DNA from: Arenicola marina
Taxonomy: Eukaryota; Annelida; Polychaeta; Arenicolidae
Assembly (NCBI GenBank): GCA_964019135.1
Contig: OZ025248.1
Coordinates: forward strand, 44,695,670-44,759,669
DNA length: 64,000 nt
Direction: 5' to 3'
Under the pieces are notes generated by a model, which was not told the DNA's origin, ran no database searches, and saw only the letters and a list, made by a program, of their open reading frames with translations. Within the stretch, counting starts at the first letter, position 1; the number at the start of each line of letters is the position of its first letter. The translations under genes and the position numbers were made by a program. Of this stretch, positions 38,091 through 48,640 are shown one piece after another.

Positions 38091-39399
38091 TCGATTGCCG
38101 CATGTCTGGTGGACCAAGAGGCGAAATCAACGCAACTGATTCCCGACTCCCGACTGAGGTTGTTATTAAACCTATTAAAACCTCCGAAATGGTGGAACGC
38201 CTACTTATAGTCAATCCTACATTGCGGTCAACCGGGCAGACAAATATGTTACAGACAACGTATCCCTTAAAGTCATATAAGTTAATATAAAACGTACTCC
38301 AACTTTATTCATTTACCATTATTAAAACTCATATACCGTAGAACGTATAGAGTGCAGTAGGCCAATTAGGCCACTTATGTTGTCTTACCCATCTATGCCA
38401 ATTAGCGGTTGTATATGGCATTGTGGATGCCGTGTAGGATGAGTCTAAGATCTTCTCTTGGGAAAATTAACTGGTACGATTGGAGTCTTGGGCATCAAAG
38501 GTCAAGTACATGACCTCTAGGTTGTCCTTGAGCATGGATACCCGGAGCTGTTGTAAATGTACGACAGAGGCAGACATTGCAATATTCAACTAGTTGTTAG
38601 CACAATCAAAGGACTTGCAGTGCAATCATATTGAACGTTCTGCAGTACCAGCTTTGTAGACGGTTTGTATGCGAAAGTCACCGTCTGTAGACTTGCATGG
38701 TGGGCGTGAAATAAATATATGACAACCTTTGTCAAATATTATATCACGTGGTTCTTTGCAACTGTAATTTTGACGTCATGTCGATTGAGTGGCCATAAAG
38801 GAAGACTAAAACATACCACTCTCGTGGTTGTAAATGGTTTACATTCGCCAGGTGGCGCCAGGCGGTGCGTCTCGCCATACGTGGCACCTATGACATATTA
38901 CAATAATTTATTCAGTTACCTGCGTTATTCGACCCCAATATTCCGGCATGGACACGACAGGCGACCGGAAGTGATCGGGCTAGTTGACGTCAGTTATACG
39001 GGTGCGTTCGATTGAGCGCCATATCTGGTTCTAGAACTAGAACAGTCAGTTCTGCGCGTTCGATTTGACACCTGCACCAGTTCCAGAACTTCGGAACCGG
39101 TTCTCATTTTTCGCCAGATATGGTTCGCAAAGCGCATGCGCGAAGACCAAATTAAGATGGCAGAAAGTTAGGTCTTATACGCTTGACAATTTTAAAGTCC
39201 CATGTTGTTCGTAAACCAGGTCAAATGTAATTGTGAAGTGTAATATTTGCTACGTAATACCGATTTGAGACAAAATCTAACCAAACAAACCGGCGGAGTC
39301 GCGTGAACACTTAGTTCCGACATCAAAACCACGAACAAAGTGGTTGCCTTTGATGTCGGAGATTGGAAGGGGAGGCGGGGGGGGGGGGGGGAGCAAGGG

Positions 39400-39680
39400 G
39401 AGTGGTCGCGTTCCCAAATCACGAAGAATAAATTTCTTTATTCTCAGGTCACGACGAATTAAATGGAGAACTCACCGCATACAAAGGAAGGGCGGATGCA
39501 TCATACAAATTTGCGCTTTCCCAATTAACGGTTGTTTAGTATTAAAATTCTCAGTTCACTATTAATGAAAATTATTGATCACGACGGTCGGCTAATATCT
39601 CATTCCCAGCTCACGAAGAATTAGTTTACTCATTCCCAACTCACGGTGAAATGGAAAGCTTGTTCCCGACTAACGGCATA
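39400..39680. repeat. Dispersed repeat with reiterated TTCCCAgTTCACGa motif, copy 1
   Basis: Repeated 12-16-bp steps (TTCCCAAATCACGAAGAAT, TTCTCAGGTCACGACGAATT, CATTCCCAGCTCACGAAGAA, CATTCCCAACTCACGGTGAA) alternate with longer conserved spacers such as TTGATCACGACGGTCGGCTA. Copies lie at 46230-46375 (same strand) and 50450-50715 (opposite strand). The copy is nested within the 39000-40362 transposon. Confidence 0.75.
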
Positions 39681-39839
39681 ACCCCCTCCCCCCCCCCCCC
39701 CCCCCCCACTCCCCGCCAACCCCATTGGAAGGGTCCCACAACAAGAAAAGTAGGCCCAAAAAGAGTTTTCAACTGCAAGAACGAGTTATTATACAAATCT
39801 GGTGGAGGGGATCCGCGGTGCCTTGATGCCTGAGAGAGC

Positions 39840-40010
39840 GCATATGTGCGATGAAAAATATACTCCTATAAAGCGGATATTTAAAAACTTGCGACCCGGG
39901 GGGGGGGGGTGCTCTGAAAGTGTGCGTTCATTCATTTCGTGTGCTGATTTGGGCGGTAAAACGCCCTGAGCAAGCGGATTCGGGCGATGAAAAAGGGGTG
40001 GGGGCGTTAC
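39840..40010. repeat. Dispersed repeat, copy 2 of the 28165-28330 family
   Basis: GATGAAAAATATACTCCTAT, GCGGATATTTAAAA and GGGCGGTAAAACGCCC match the reverse complement of 28165-28330 in the same order. A run of G (about 39898-39910) sits in the middle, as C runs do in the other copy. Confidence 0.55.
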
Positions 40011-40424
40011 TGCGGAACCCCCACCCCAAACCCAGCAATGTATTAAGTACCCCCCCCCCCCCCCCCCACCGGATGCAGATATGAAAATGGAGCTACAAGG
40101 TTTTTATTTCCAGAATGAAACAGCTACTGGTGTCCATCTTCAATACCAGTTTTATCTGACGCTCAAAGCATCTGTAACTGAACAGCATGAGCACAAAGCT
40201 CCACACAGTCTAATGTAAACCCGCCAAGACTACAACATACATGTTGACCTTGACCCTCGTACCAGTTTTAGTATCGTTCGATTCGTACCGCATATTCCAG
40301 AACCAGAACCCACTGCGCAACCTGCAATTCTGGTTCTAAAACCGAGTCAATCGAACGCACCCGGTCACACGGTAGAGCAGGAACCAGCCTGATGCTATCA
40401 GCTGCGAGGTAACACAATATTTAA

Positions 40425-40490
40425 TGGTGACGAACTGTGCCCAGTTCGCGGGTAGAGGGGTAACCAGCCTGCTGTTGTCAGTTTTGAGGT
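40425..40490 (-). pseudogene. Extra partial copy of gene B exon 2
   Basis: The minus strand reads LTTAGWLPLYPRTG, similar to the start of exon 2 in gene A (LATAGWYLLFRVTG) and to the main gene B exon 2 (SGWFLLYRVTG) located some 60 bp downstream. It looks like a short tandem duplication of the exon start. Confidence 0.5.
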
Positions 40491-41079
40491 AACACATTAG
40501 TTACAAATATTTATACAGATATTTCCCAAGCTAAAATATTTAAACTGCTGTATGCACTAAAAAGCCTTACTCGCTGAATTTTAGCGACCAGAATGGATAA
40601 TTCTGGCATTAATCATGCCATCAAATGTTGACATCATTCTGGCGGAAATGAGCTGTTTGACTGGCTTGAATGATAAACCGATACAGAAACTGACAAGACT
40701 AAATAAACATACAATTTAAAGGCACCTACATCTAAGGTAATAATCTCTTCACTGCCGGTACCAGTGGTGATACAGAAAAAGACACTTCCCGTGAACAGCT
40801 GGCAGACGCCACCCGGCTCGGTGTATCTTAATTGCGCTTGCGCACGTTCGGTTTTGTTGGCATTTGACGACGCACCCGATCGTTGACCCTGCCGCCAGGT
40901 GGCAGGCTGGGCCTAGTTCCGGCGGCAGAACATCGAGTAGTTTTCGTTCCCAGTAGCCGTGGTGCGGCTCGATGCCATCAAGCAGACCTCCTGTAAGGAG
41001 AGTAGTGACGGCCAGAAGGGTTCGGGCCACCCGGGATGAAGAATATGTGGGGCCGGGACTTCTGGAGAGCCTCATGGCA

Positions 41080-42010
41080 CAGCCTAATGGTCGTAACCTT
41101 TACACAGGCGCATACATGACCTTTAGCCAACACATTCAGGTCAGCAAATTATTAACCTACTGGAGATATTAAAGCAGTAATTCGTATTATATCGCGCCAG
41201 GTATTTGTGTCTACACGTGAGACATCCAGTTCACCGGCATACGACAACTTAGTGATGGACGGCATTTAGAACCACATTTGACCGGTGTTTCATATCTATG
41301 GTTTGAATAGCAGCTTTAACACGCTGTGCGCATCAGAACCGAGACGGTTACTTGAATGTTTGAACGGAAACGACATGAAGTAAATTTCGCGCAACCGCTT
41401 GCCTGAAGCATAAACCAATAACTGAGTGCAGAATGACTGCAGAATGACTGGCAATTCGTCGACTCCCTGCATACAAAACATATGAATAGCTGGGTCTTTG
41501 GGGAATAGCTTTACACTTTTGGCACTATTTTTACAGAGGTGATATTGTCTGCTGCGCTGCACACTATTTGGAGTTACAGCCAGACAAGAAGTGACTAATG
41601 TAACTCGACTGCTGGTCCATTAAGGGACAGACTCACGGGCTGGACTTAATGGAAGGTGTATTGACTCGTCACTCGTGGTCCTAAAGGCGCATGTACGTCT
41701 ATTCACCGCAGTGAACGTCAACAGCAAATAAAGACGAATCGATTGCTGTCAGCGCTGCTTCGCGTTTCAACAATGTATGACCAAATCAAATGCATGAGCC
41801 GAGCGGTTTGTTTCCCACAGTCATGTGACAACCATAACTACTCATTGGCTCCGTAATTTATGTGTTTAGCTCCAATGCAAGTTGCAGGCTTGCTCTGACA
41901 TCAATACTACCACCAAGGTTAAGATTTTGAATTGCACTTTTCGATGTTGAAAACCAACATGGCACTGAACTCCTGTGAATTGTTTATTTTTCACATATGT
42001 AAAGCAGCCT
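41080..42010. other. Unique sequence upstream of gene B, no gene seen
   Basis: Single-copy sequence. It would contain the old promoter of gene B, but none of the E-box repeats found upstream of gene A is present. Confidence 0.45.
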
Positions 42011-42011
42011 A

Positions 42012-42300
42012 TTCACATGCGCCATCTTAGATTTTTTTACATTTTAGAATCAAGACTAAAAGTATAGTAGTTATATCGCGCGCGGACGTCCTAGCGAGCC
42101 GCGGTCGACATCACACAGAACCGACCAGCGAACAGGCGCGCAGGGATATAAGCCGGCCATCAACTCGGCGAACAAATTTGCTTCTCTCCGGATAGCCCAC
42201 AGGCTTTTAGGATTGAAATTCAAGACAGAATATACTTATTTGACATGGAAAATAGGTCGGTAACACAAAAACTTACAGAATATATTAATTTATTAATACT
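42012..42300 (+). promoter_or_regulatory. TATA-containing promoter-like module, copy 1
   Basis: Collinear with 53413-53780: CATGCGCCATCTTAGATTTT, GCGAGCCGCGGTCGACATCA, GGGATATAAGCCGGCC, CTTCTCTCCGGATAGCCCAC, then TTATTTGACATGGAAAATAG and GTAACAC. A TATA-like box is followed about 95 bp later by an ATG and, nine bases on, a possible splice donor (GGTCG|GTAACAC). It may be a duplicated promoter plus first exon of an unknown gene or the end of an unrecognised mobile element. Confidence 0.45.
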
Positions 42301-42506
42301 TCGTCCATATTTTGTCGGCGTTCGACAGAAAAAGCGCCGGGAGTAAGACTTTCGTCATGGTAACTTTTCGCCGGAGCCAAGGAGGGTGGGGTAGGTTTGG
42401 GGGGTGCGGGCCCAGGGGAGGGAGATCCCTGGGTGTCTGAAAGTCCCCGCTTTGAGTGAAGATACCCCCTTTCACAATGCGAACTGTGCTTTTTTGCGGT
42501 CTTCCC

Positions 42507-42682
42507 CAGGGGCGGATCTACGGGTGGGGGGGGGGGGGTAGGGGAACGTGAACATACACTGTTAAAGTCGGGTTCTCCCAGCAACCCCCCTCCCCCGGTC
42601 GCAATTTTTCTGAGAGCACCCCGCCTCGGTCTCAAATTTTCAAAGAAAAACCCCCCTTGGTTAATTCCTAGATCCGCCCCGG
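42507..42682. mobile_element. Small CAGGGGCGGATCTA-ended transposon
   Basis: It starts CAGGGGCGGATCTACGGG and ends TTCCTAGATCCGCCCC, giving inverted repeats of about 12 bp. The interior has GAACATACACTGTTA and CGGTCGCAATTTTTCTGAGA and runs of G or C. The copy at 63717-63868 is closely related. It is non-autonomous. Confidence 0.75.
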
Positions 42683-43329
42683 TCCCCCCACTCTCGTTCC
42701 TTTTTCTGGTTTCCCCCAACCCCACTCTCCCGTCCTGGGTCTGAAGAAAAAAATTCTAAGCAAACTGGATTCACATTTTCTACGTCCTGCATGCAGGAAA
42801 TTCGAGGAAACTTTTAAATCTGCATCAATTGAAGTTTGGGACGTACTCCCTACGTAGATATGTGTCCTGTTTACTGTTTGAGTAGAGCATCCATATGGTT
42901 CCAGGTACAGCCCCAGATGTAAAAAAGTTAACAATTTCAGGCCATGCACGGTCACTTTCAATACGCAGTACGGCAAACGACGGTGGACATCTGTGCTGTG
43001 TTCACCGTGATGGGGTAACCCTGCGACTCAGCCAAAACTGTTTGTGGCACGTACCCATGTTTGAAAGGATTCGTATGGCACCGTTACTACTTATGATAAG
43101 GAATAAATCAAGAGTAACGCGAGAGGGAGGGGATGCAGAAGGATCACCATATGACAGTAAGGAGAGAGTACTCTGCCCTCAATCCTAATGGTCGGTAGGA
43201 CACAAATGGTGGCATTTTACATCTTTCACCCGGGTCGGGTGCGCATACCGATTTTATCCCGTTTAAAACATTCAGGAGTAGATTGAAGATTGACAATCTA
43301 AGCTGGTTTTATTACCCCTGAATGCACCG

Positions 43330-44252
43330 GCCATGACCGATGTGAACATTTCATTGATATGCAGATAATAATCAAGTTATGGTAGCTATACTCATGGAAA
43401 TCGCCAAAGCATTCGATTGTCTTCCACACAGATTATTAATTACCAAGATGAACGCTTATGGCATAAACAATCATGTACGCTAGTTACAAGCTATCTTACG
43501 AACCGCGAACAGAGGGTAAAACTATGACATATTCGGAGCGAGTGGATTTATCTCCAGAAAGCAGCACCACAGGGATCTGTTTTTGGTAAGTATACCGATA
43601 ACTATAATTATGCTGATGGCATAATTATGGGGCACTGGGGCGAAAAGGCCATCGTGTTCGAAAAGAGAAACGAATTAGGTCAGCATAGATAGTTTCCGGT
43701 TTCTGGTACAAAACTGGCAGCGGAACAAGAAGTAACATTATTAGGTATTCAACTGGACGCTAGGTTAAGTTTCAGCAACCATATATCAAGCAAACACGTT
43801 ATTTCATTCTTTCATCCTTTCACATTTTAATTATTAACGTAAAGGAAAACGATTACATTTAAAAAAAAATGGGCCAACTATATGTATGCCACGCGTTAAG
43901 ACAACAGCTTATGGTCATAATTCAGTGAAGTATCAAGGTAGCAAGCTATGGAATATGCTCAACAAGGACACATAGTTAGCCAAGGCTGCCAAGGAATTTA
44001 AAACAACGCTGTCAACCTCGAATGTGTCCTTGTGTCACTGTAATTCGTGCACATTATGCAACATAGCTAATGGATAAGGTTTAAAGAGATGCAATGGTTG
44101 TTATATTTTCATTAAAATGTGTACATATATCCCATCAGCTCATGTCATTTTATCATTGTCGATCAATAGCATTTGACCTGTTAATGTGTATTCTTGACTT
44201 TTACATACTGACGTTAAATAAAACTGTATTATATCTTATCTTATCTTACAGC
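43330..44252 (+). mobile_element. Degenerate 3' part of a non-LTR retrotransposon (LINE)
   Basis: 43390-43440 reads EIAKAFDCLPHRLLITKMNA, the reverse-transcriptase segment with the SKAFDxxxH-type motif. The next part resembles the GVPQGSVLGP block in broken frames. 43900-44060 reads YQGSKLWN, then AKEFKTTLS and a C-terminal CHCNSCTLC, typical of the carboxy end of CR1/Jockey-like LINE second frames. The 3' end is followed by a TATCTTATCTTATCTTA tail, as LINEs of these groups have. Several frame changes and stops show it is dead. The 5' end is missing. Confidence 0.75.
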
Positions 44253-46229
44253 GTAGCCCTATCGCAAGCACGTTGAGTATACCGGGTGGCATACACGCCC
44301 AGGTCCAAAGAAATGCCCCCAAATGACGCAAATGACAGTTTAAGGCCAGGGCCGTAAAACCTGTTTATGAAGACTGGGGGAGCGTGTCATAACGGTGCCG
44401 TGTATACATGGGATCATAAGGCAGCCGTGTATGCTATGATAATTGTCGGGAAACTGGGCTTATTTGTGTTATCGGCATTTAGGTGCGTAACTCCGCATCC
44501 CGTTTCCTTATTTGGCTAATCCAATCAGGAGCGAGGAAAAGGACGCGGAGTGGGCCAGATCCAGATGCTCCGGTAGCCATTTCATGAGGCAGATCGATAG
44601 AAAAAGGTTTCCCACCACCACCCACAAGCTCCTCCTTTCTTTCGTTGTACACGCGTTGCTTTGTACAAGGTGGGGCCTCATTGGGGTCCCCACCTTCGGC
44701 ACTGATCGACGCTATGAACTTGAGTCCGCTCTTATCAGACAGCCCCCGCATCCTCATAATGAGTCAGGTTGTGGGTGAGACACAGTCGCCCTGATCCGAA
44801 AGCCCCCACACCAACCAAACATAACCCGGCAGTGTCAGTCGCAAACATCAGGTCAATTTCCAGTTTTCCAGCAACAGGTGGCCAAAGTGGAGGAAGCTAC
44901 TCTGATATACTAGTATATTGATACAATTGTTTTTGATGAGAACACACCCTCCCCTTCGACCACTGATTGCCGGCAAGTACAAGAGTAAAGTGATACCCCG
45001 CGCTAGAACCAGCCCAACGACCGTCAGCCCCCCCACCCCCCCACACCTCCACTACCCACGCCCTTTGTCCCACTGTCCCCGCCGCACACCTCAGACCTAT
45101 CTGGTAAATCCTCTCGTATGATGGGACAAAATTTGTGCGGCGCAGTTTTCGATCCTTTTTGCAGACGAGAACCCTGTAAAAGAAGGTGCATTATGATTTG
45201 CGTTATGATATTAACGGCATTGCAGAAGTCCATTATTATTAAATAATTGACATTTGCAATGCCGCCCTAGGATGCATTGAGAATGAATGAAGAGGCAGAA
45301 CCGCGTAGTTACAGGTTCCCGTAAGAAAATTAGTCGAACGTGATAAAGTTATCATCAGCTTGGCAAACAACGTACATAGTACACCAATTGTTTTTTAAAA
45401 AAAGGACCCTCAGTTTCGGTTGAGCCTTTGCTATTGATGACCCTTTTCGTGTACTCGTTTTATCTTTGCCGCTACCACTTTCTGCATCGGAGTCCACGTG
45501 CCTTCTAAAACTCCGTGGCGGCTGAGCAATATACATATATAATAAATAGGTATTTTGTTTAGGGAGTAAACGTCGAAATTGACGGAAACCTGAATACTCT
45601 AAAAGTGCTTTGGGAGTTAGCCCAGACAAAAAAATACTGAATAAATGAACGACCCCGTCCATGGCAACACACTAGATGTAAGTGTGTGTGTGTGTGGGGG
45701 GGGGGGGGCTACATAATCTGGACATGATGTGCATGCGGCAGTGTCGCAATTTAAATTCGGTTAGACAAGTGCGATAAGCACAACGTCACTGGAAGTTGGA
45801 CAATCGGGGGTCGAGGGTGCTTTCCCGACGTAGGTAAATAGCAAGCGGCTAGCGTATCGAAACGTTTAAGCCTTGGTCCCTCCCAAATATCTTCTACTTG
45901 ACTGATTGGGCCATTTCCAATATATGTATCTATAACAGCTTGGAAATTCATGCAAATAGCGTTACATTCATGTACTTTTCACATTCTTTTTCAATCTTTT
46001 CAAATTTATCATGCTATTACTGTTTCTCTTTATTCTGTGTGTACTATTGCTTGCTTTACGTTAAAGTAAGTTCCCGAAGTCAAATATGCAACGAATAATA
46101 AAGCATAAGAAATGAGCAATAAAGAATACGGAAACTGTAAGTTTGCATTATGGCTCTAATATCTCGACCTGCGCTTTACTTTCATTTTAATACTAGATGT
46201 ACCAATTATTTGCATCCGATCTTTATTGC
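44253..46229. other. Mostly unique sequence, no recognised gene
   Basis: A 110-codon minus frame at 45330-45662 (with HVDSDAESGSGKDKTS) looks less random than others but has no recognisable family or clear exon borders. A TG/G run lies at 45684-45708. Confidence 0.35.
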
Positions 46230-46375
46230 TGCAAAAATTTCCAGTTCACGATTAATGAAAATCTTTGATCACGGCGGTCGGCTAATACCCCATTCCCAGT
46301 TCACGAAGAATTATTTGCCTCATTCCCAGTTCACGGTGAAATGAAAAGCCCAATCCCGAGGAACGCAAATACCCC
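46230..46375. repeat. TTCCCAgTTCACGa repeat, copy 2
   Basis: TTCCAGTTCACGATTAATGA, TTGATCACGGCGGTCGGCTA, CATTCCCAGTTCACGAAGAA and CATTCCCAGTTCACGGTGAA, in the same order and strand as 39540-39660. It is the right half of the family only. Confidence 0.7.
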
Positions 46376-46439
46376 TTGCGCCCCTCGCCCCCATTTATAG
46401 GTAGGCCTATGTGCGGCGGAACGCTTTCAGATTATTTTA

Positions 46440-46870
46440 GGCAGCACAAATCGCCATACACCAAATGACTCGCTAGATGTAGCACAAATCGCCGTACACC
46501 CAACACATGACTCGCTAGATGGCAGCACAAATCACCATGCACTCAAATGACTCGCTAGATGGCAGCACAAATCACCATGCACTCAAATAACTCGCTAGAT
46601 GGCAGCACAAATCACCATACACCTAACACATAACTCGCTAGATGGCAGCACAAATCACCGTACACCTAACACATGACTCGCTAGATGGCAGCACAAATCA
46701 CCATGCACTCAAATAACTCGCTAGATGGCAGCACCAATCACCATACACCCAACACATGACTCGCTAGATGACAGCACAAATAACCATGCACCCAACACAT
46801 GACTCGCTAGATGACAGCACAAATCACCATAAACCTAACAAATGACTCACTAGATGGCAGCATACACCAC
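46440..46870. repeat. 40-43-bp minisatellite rich in CTCF-like motifs
   Basis: About ten units with GCAGCACAAATCACCATACA, an optional CCCAACACAT step, and ACTCGCTAGATGGCAGCA. Each unit carries CGCTAGATGGCAGC or a close variant. By my alignment this matches 13 of 15 positions of the conserved CTCF core. The last unit (CACTAGATGGCAGCA near 46849) is closest. Confidence 0.85.
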
Positions 46871-48640
46871 CGTACTTCACCACTGTTGCGTTTCGTTACC
46901 AAGGCCCTCAAGTTCGATAGGGTCAATGGCGGGCAAAACGGGAGGGGGGATGTTGCCAGACGAGTGAAGGCGGAATGTTGCTAAAAGGCGTCAATGACAA
47001 AAAAAACGGGTATATCGGGCCCTTTTAAGGCTGCTCTATAACGAAGGGCAAACGCCAAGAGGCATGGCATGGACTTACAAGCGTGATTAGCAGGTAAGTT
47101 ATGTGCTTGCGCGCAAATTTGCCGTGACAGTGTTTACATCTCGGGGAGGTGGAGAGGTGGGGGGAATGCTATGCATAATGGCCGAACGGCATAACGGCCG
47201 AGTCGCTCTCACCACCCCCTACCATAGGTGGAGGGGGGTCGGGGGTGGTCGGGGTTGGTCGAGCCGGTGGTGGGGGGGTGGGGGGGGGGGCGTGTGGAAT
47301 CGAGGGCGTCGAGGGCAGTGTCAGCACCGGAGCCTCAATGCCAATGGCAGGTGGGTGGTGTGTGGGAACAAGAGGGTTTTTATATGACATATTTGACTTT
47401 GAAGTTTACCAGTCGCCCCCTCCTCGAACCGCCCCACCCACCTACCATTCAGGCTGTGGTAATCACAAGCGTTCACCTCTGTTGATCATAATTAGTACTG
47501 TGTCTATCACACATCACACACCAACCCTCCCATGCCCTTGGTGCATGATGGATACTGTATATTATATTAATATTATACACAGGGGGGTGGTGTATGGTGG
47601 ATATATACTAGGCTTAGTTGTGATTTACAGAGATAAGTAAGCACTTGTGGCTGTGGTGGAGTGTCACTAACAATGTCCAACCCATATATAACATATGAGT
47701 TAGTTCTGTGTGACATTTTCTAGGTTAGACTTTAGTTTTTGTATTGATATCGACTCAATTGGGGCTATAGATTATTGACATAATAGATATTTAATGGATC
47801 TAATATAAAGTATACAGTTGTTGATAATCCAGAATAATAATATGGTATACATAAGCATATAGCAGGTGAACCAGTAATTAGTTACTTGACTTGGAAAAAT
47901 GCACTTTCATTGTTTTATTCATATAAATTTAAGTCCAAATGATATTACCAGACAGATGTCTTCATGTCTATTTTATAACATTCTAAGTGATCTTCAAATC
48001 AGGCACGTCGTGGCAGATACTCAGCTGCAATTGTACCGACGGATACTCAAACCCTCTATGTGGAAGCTACACTTCCCAGACTAGTCCAGTGACCCTTTGC
48101 CATAAGCCATGTATACGTGGCCAAACTCGAAGTATCGGTTCGCCACTTCACCTCTACTTGCTGTCCCCTTCGCCTTGCATTCCAGTTCATTGTTCTATAT
48201 CTGTCATCAACAACGCGTAGTAAAAATGTATTTTGATGTCTCATAAGAATTTCAAGCAGTAACAGTAAAAACATTCGGACAAGTTAAACAGACACTAGTC
48301 TAGCAATTAACTATGTCCATATTTGCCTCAGTTAATGTGACTAAAGTCGTCTCATTTACAAAGTATCTTACCCTTTGGGAATACTGACCAATGGTTGTTT
48401 TGTGGAAAACATTGGCTCCGAAGTTAGTTTTAAAAAACAATAGTGCTTTGCCCTTTACCGAAAAAAAATCCTCTATTTCCTAAGAAACACATAATGCCCG
48501 AGTAATTCAACCTCCCCATGGCCCAAAACAAAAATGCACCCCTCGTCGCACCCCAAGAAAATGTGCTGGCCTCCACCCAGAAACCATAGCCCCGAACCCG
48601 GCGAAAAAATTACCTGTAATTTCATAAAAACTTTTGCGTG
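46871..48640. other. Unique sequence with G-rich patch, no gene seen
   Basis: 47225-47300 is strongly G-rich with runs up to ten G, producing low-complexity open frames that I do not accept as genes. The rest is AT-rich single-copy sequence. Confidence 0.45.

Larger units (their letters stand above)
39000..40362. mobile_element. 1.36-kb inverted-repeat transposon in exon 2 of gene B
   Basis: The ends GGGTGCGTTCGATTGA (39000) and TCAATCGAACGCACCC (to 40362) are perfect inverted repeats of 16 bp, followed by related subterminal GGTTCTAGAAC-like palindromes. On both sides the gene B exon 2 sequence resumes. There is no transposase frame, so it is non-autonomous. It carries nested repeats (39400-39680 and 39840-40010) and three long C/G runs. 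The target duplication is unclear because host bases next to the ends look lost. Confidence 0.8.
37363..41075 (-). pseudogene. Gene B: decaying paralogue of gene A
   Basis: The exon order is the same as gene A: exon 1 41075-40730, exon 2 40401-38920 (split by a transposon), exon 3 38547-38389, exon 4 38105-37363. Exon 1 begins with a leader and VLPPELGPACHLAAG, collinear with ALPPELGPGTHVSAR of gene A. After CASA the match continues one base out of frame as RYTEPGGVCQLF...GTGSEEIITLD. Exon 2 keeps SGWFLLYRVTG and FRSPVVSMPEYWGRI on either side of the insertion, with some sequence lost. Exon 3 keeps KDNLEVMYLTFDAQDSNRTS, then TAA where gene A has Trp, and is one base longer. Exon 4 is intact (RFFVVNAAYGGCD ... 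RGWFMITETMQLCPYEQ) but expanded by a 27-bp repeat. No terminal exon was found. As a whole it cannot make the gene A-type protein. Confidence 0.8.

Noticed and set aside
37462-38214. 250-codon minus frame with ATLMRPMEG repeats
   Set aside because: It is a shadow of the exon 4B repeat. The frame that continues the gene A-like exon is VNAAYGGCD.
45330-45662. 110-codon minus frame as a gene
   Set aside because: No recognised motif, no splice borders that lead to a neighbour, and no promoter. Left as unrecognised sequence.
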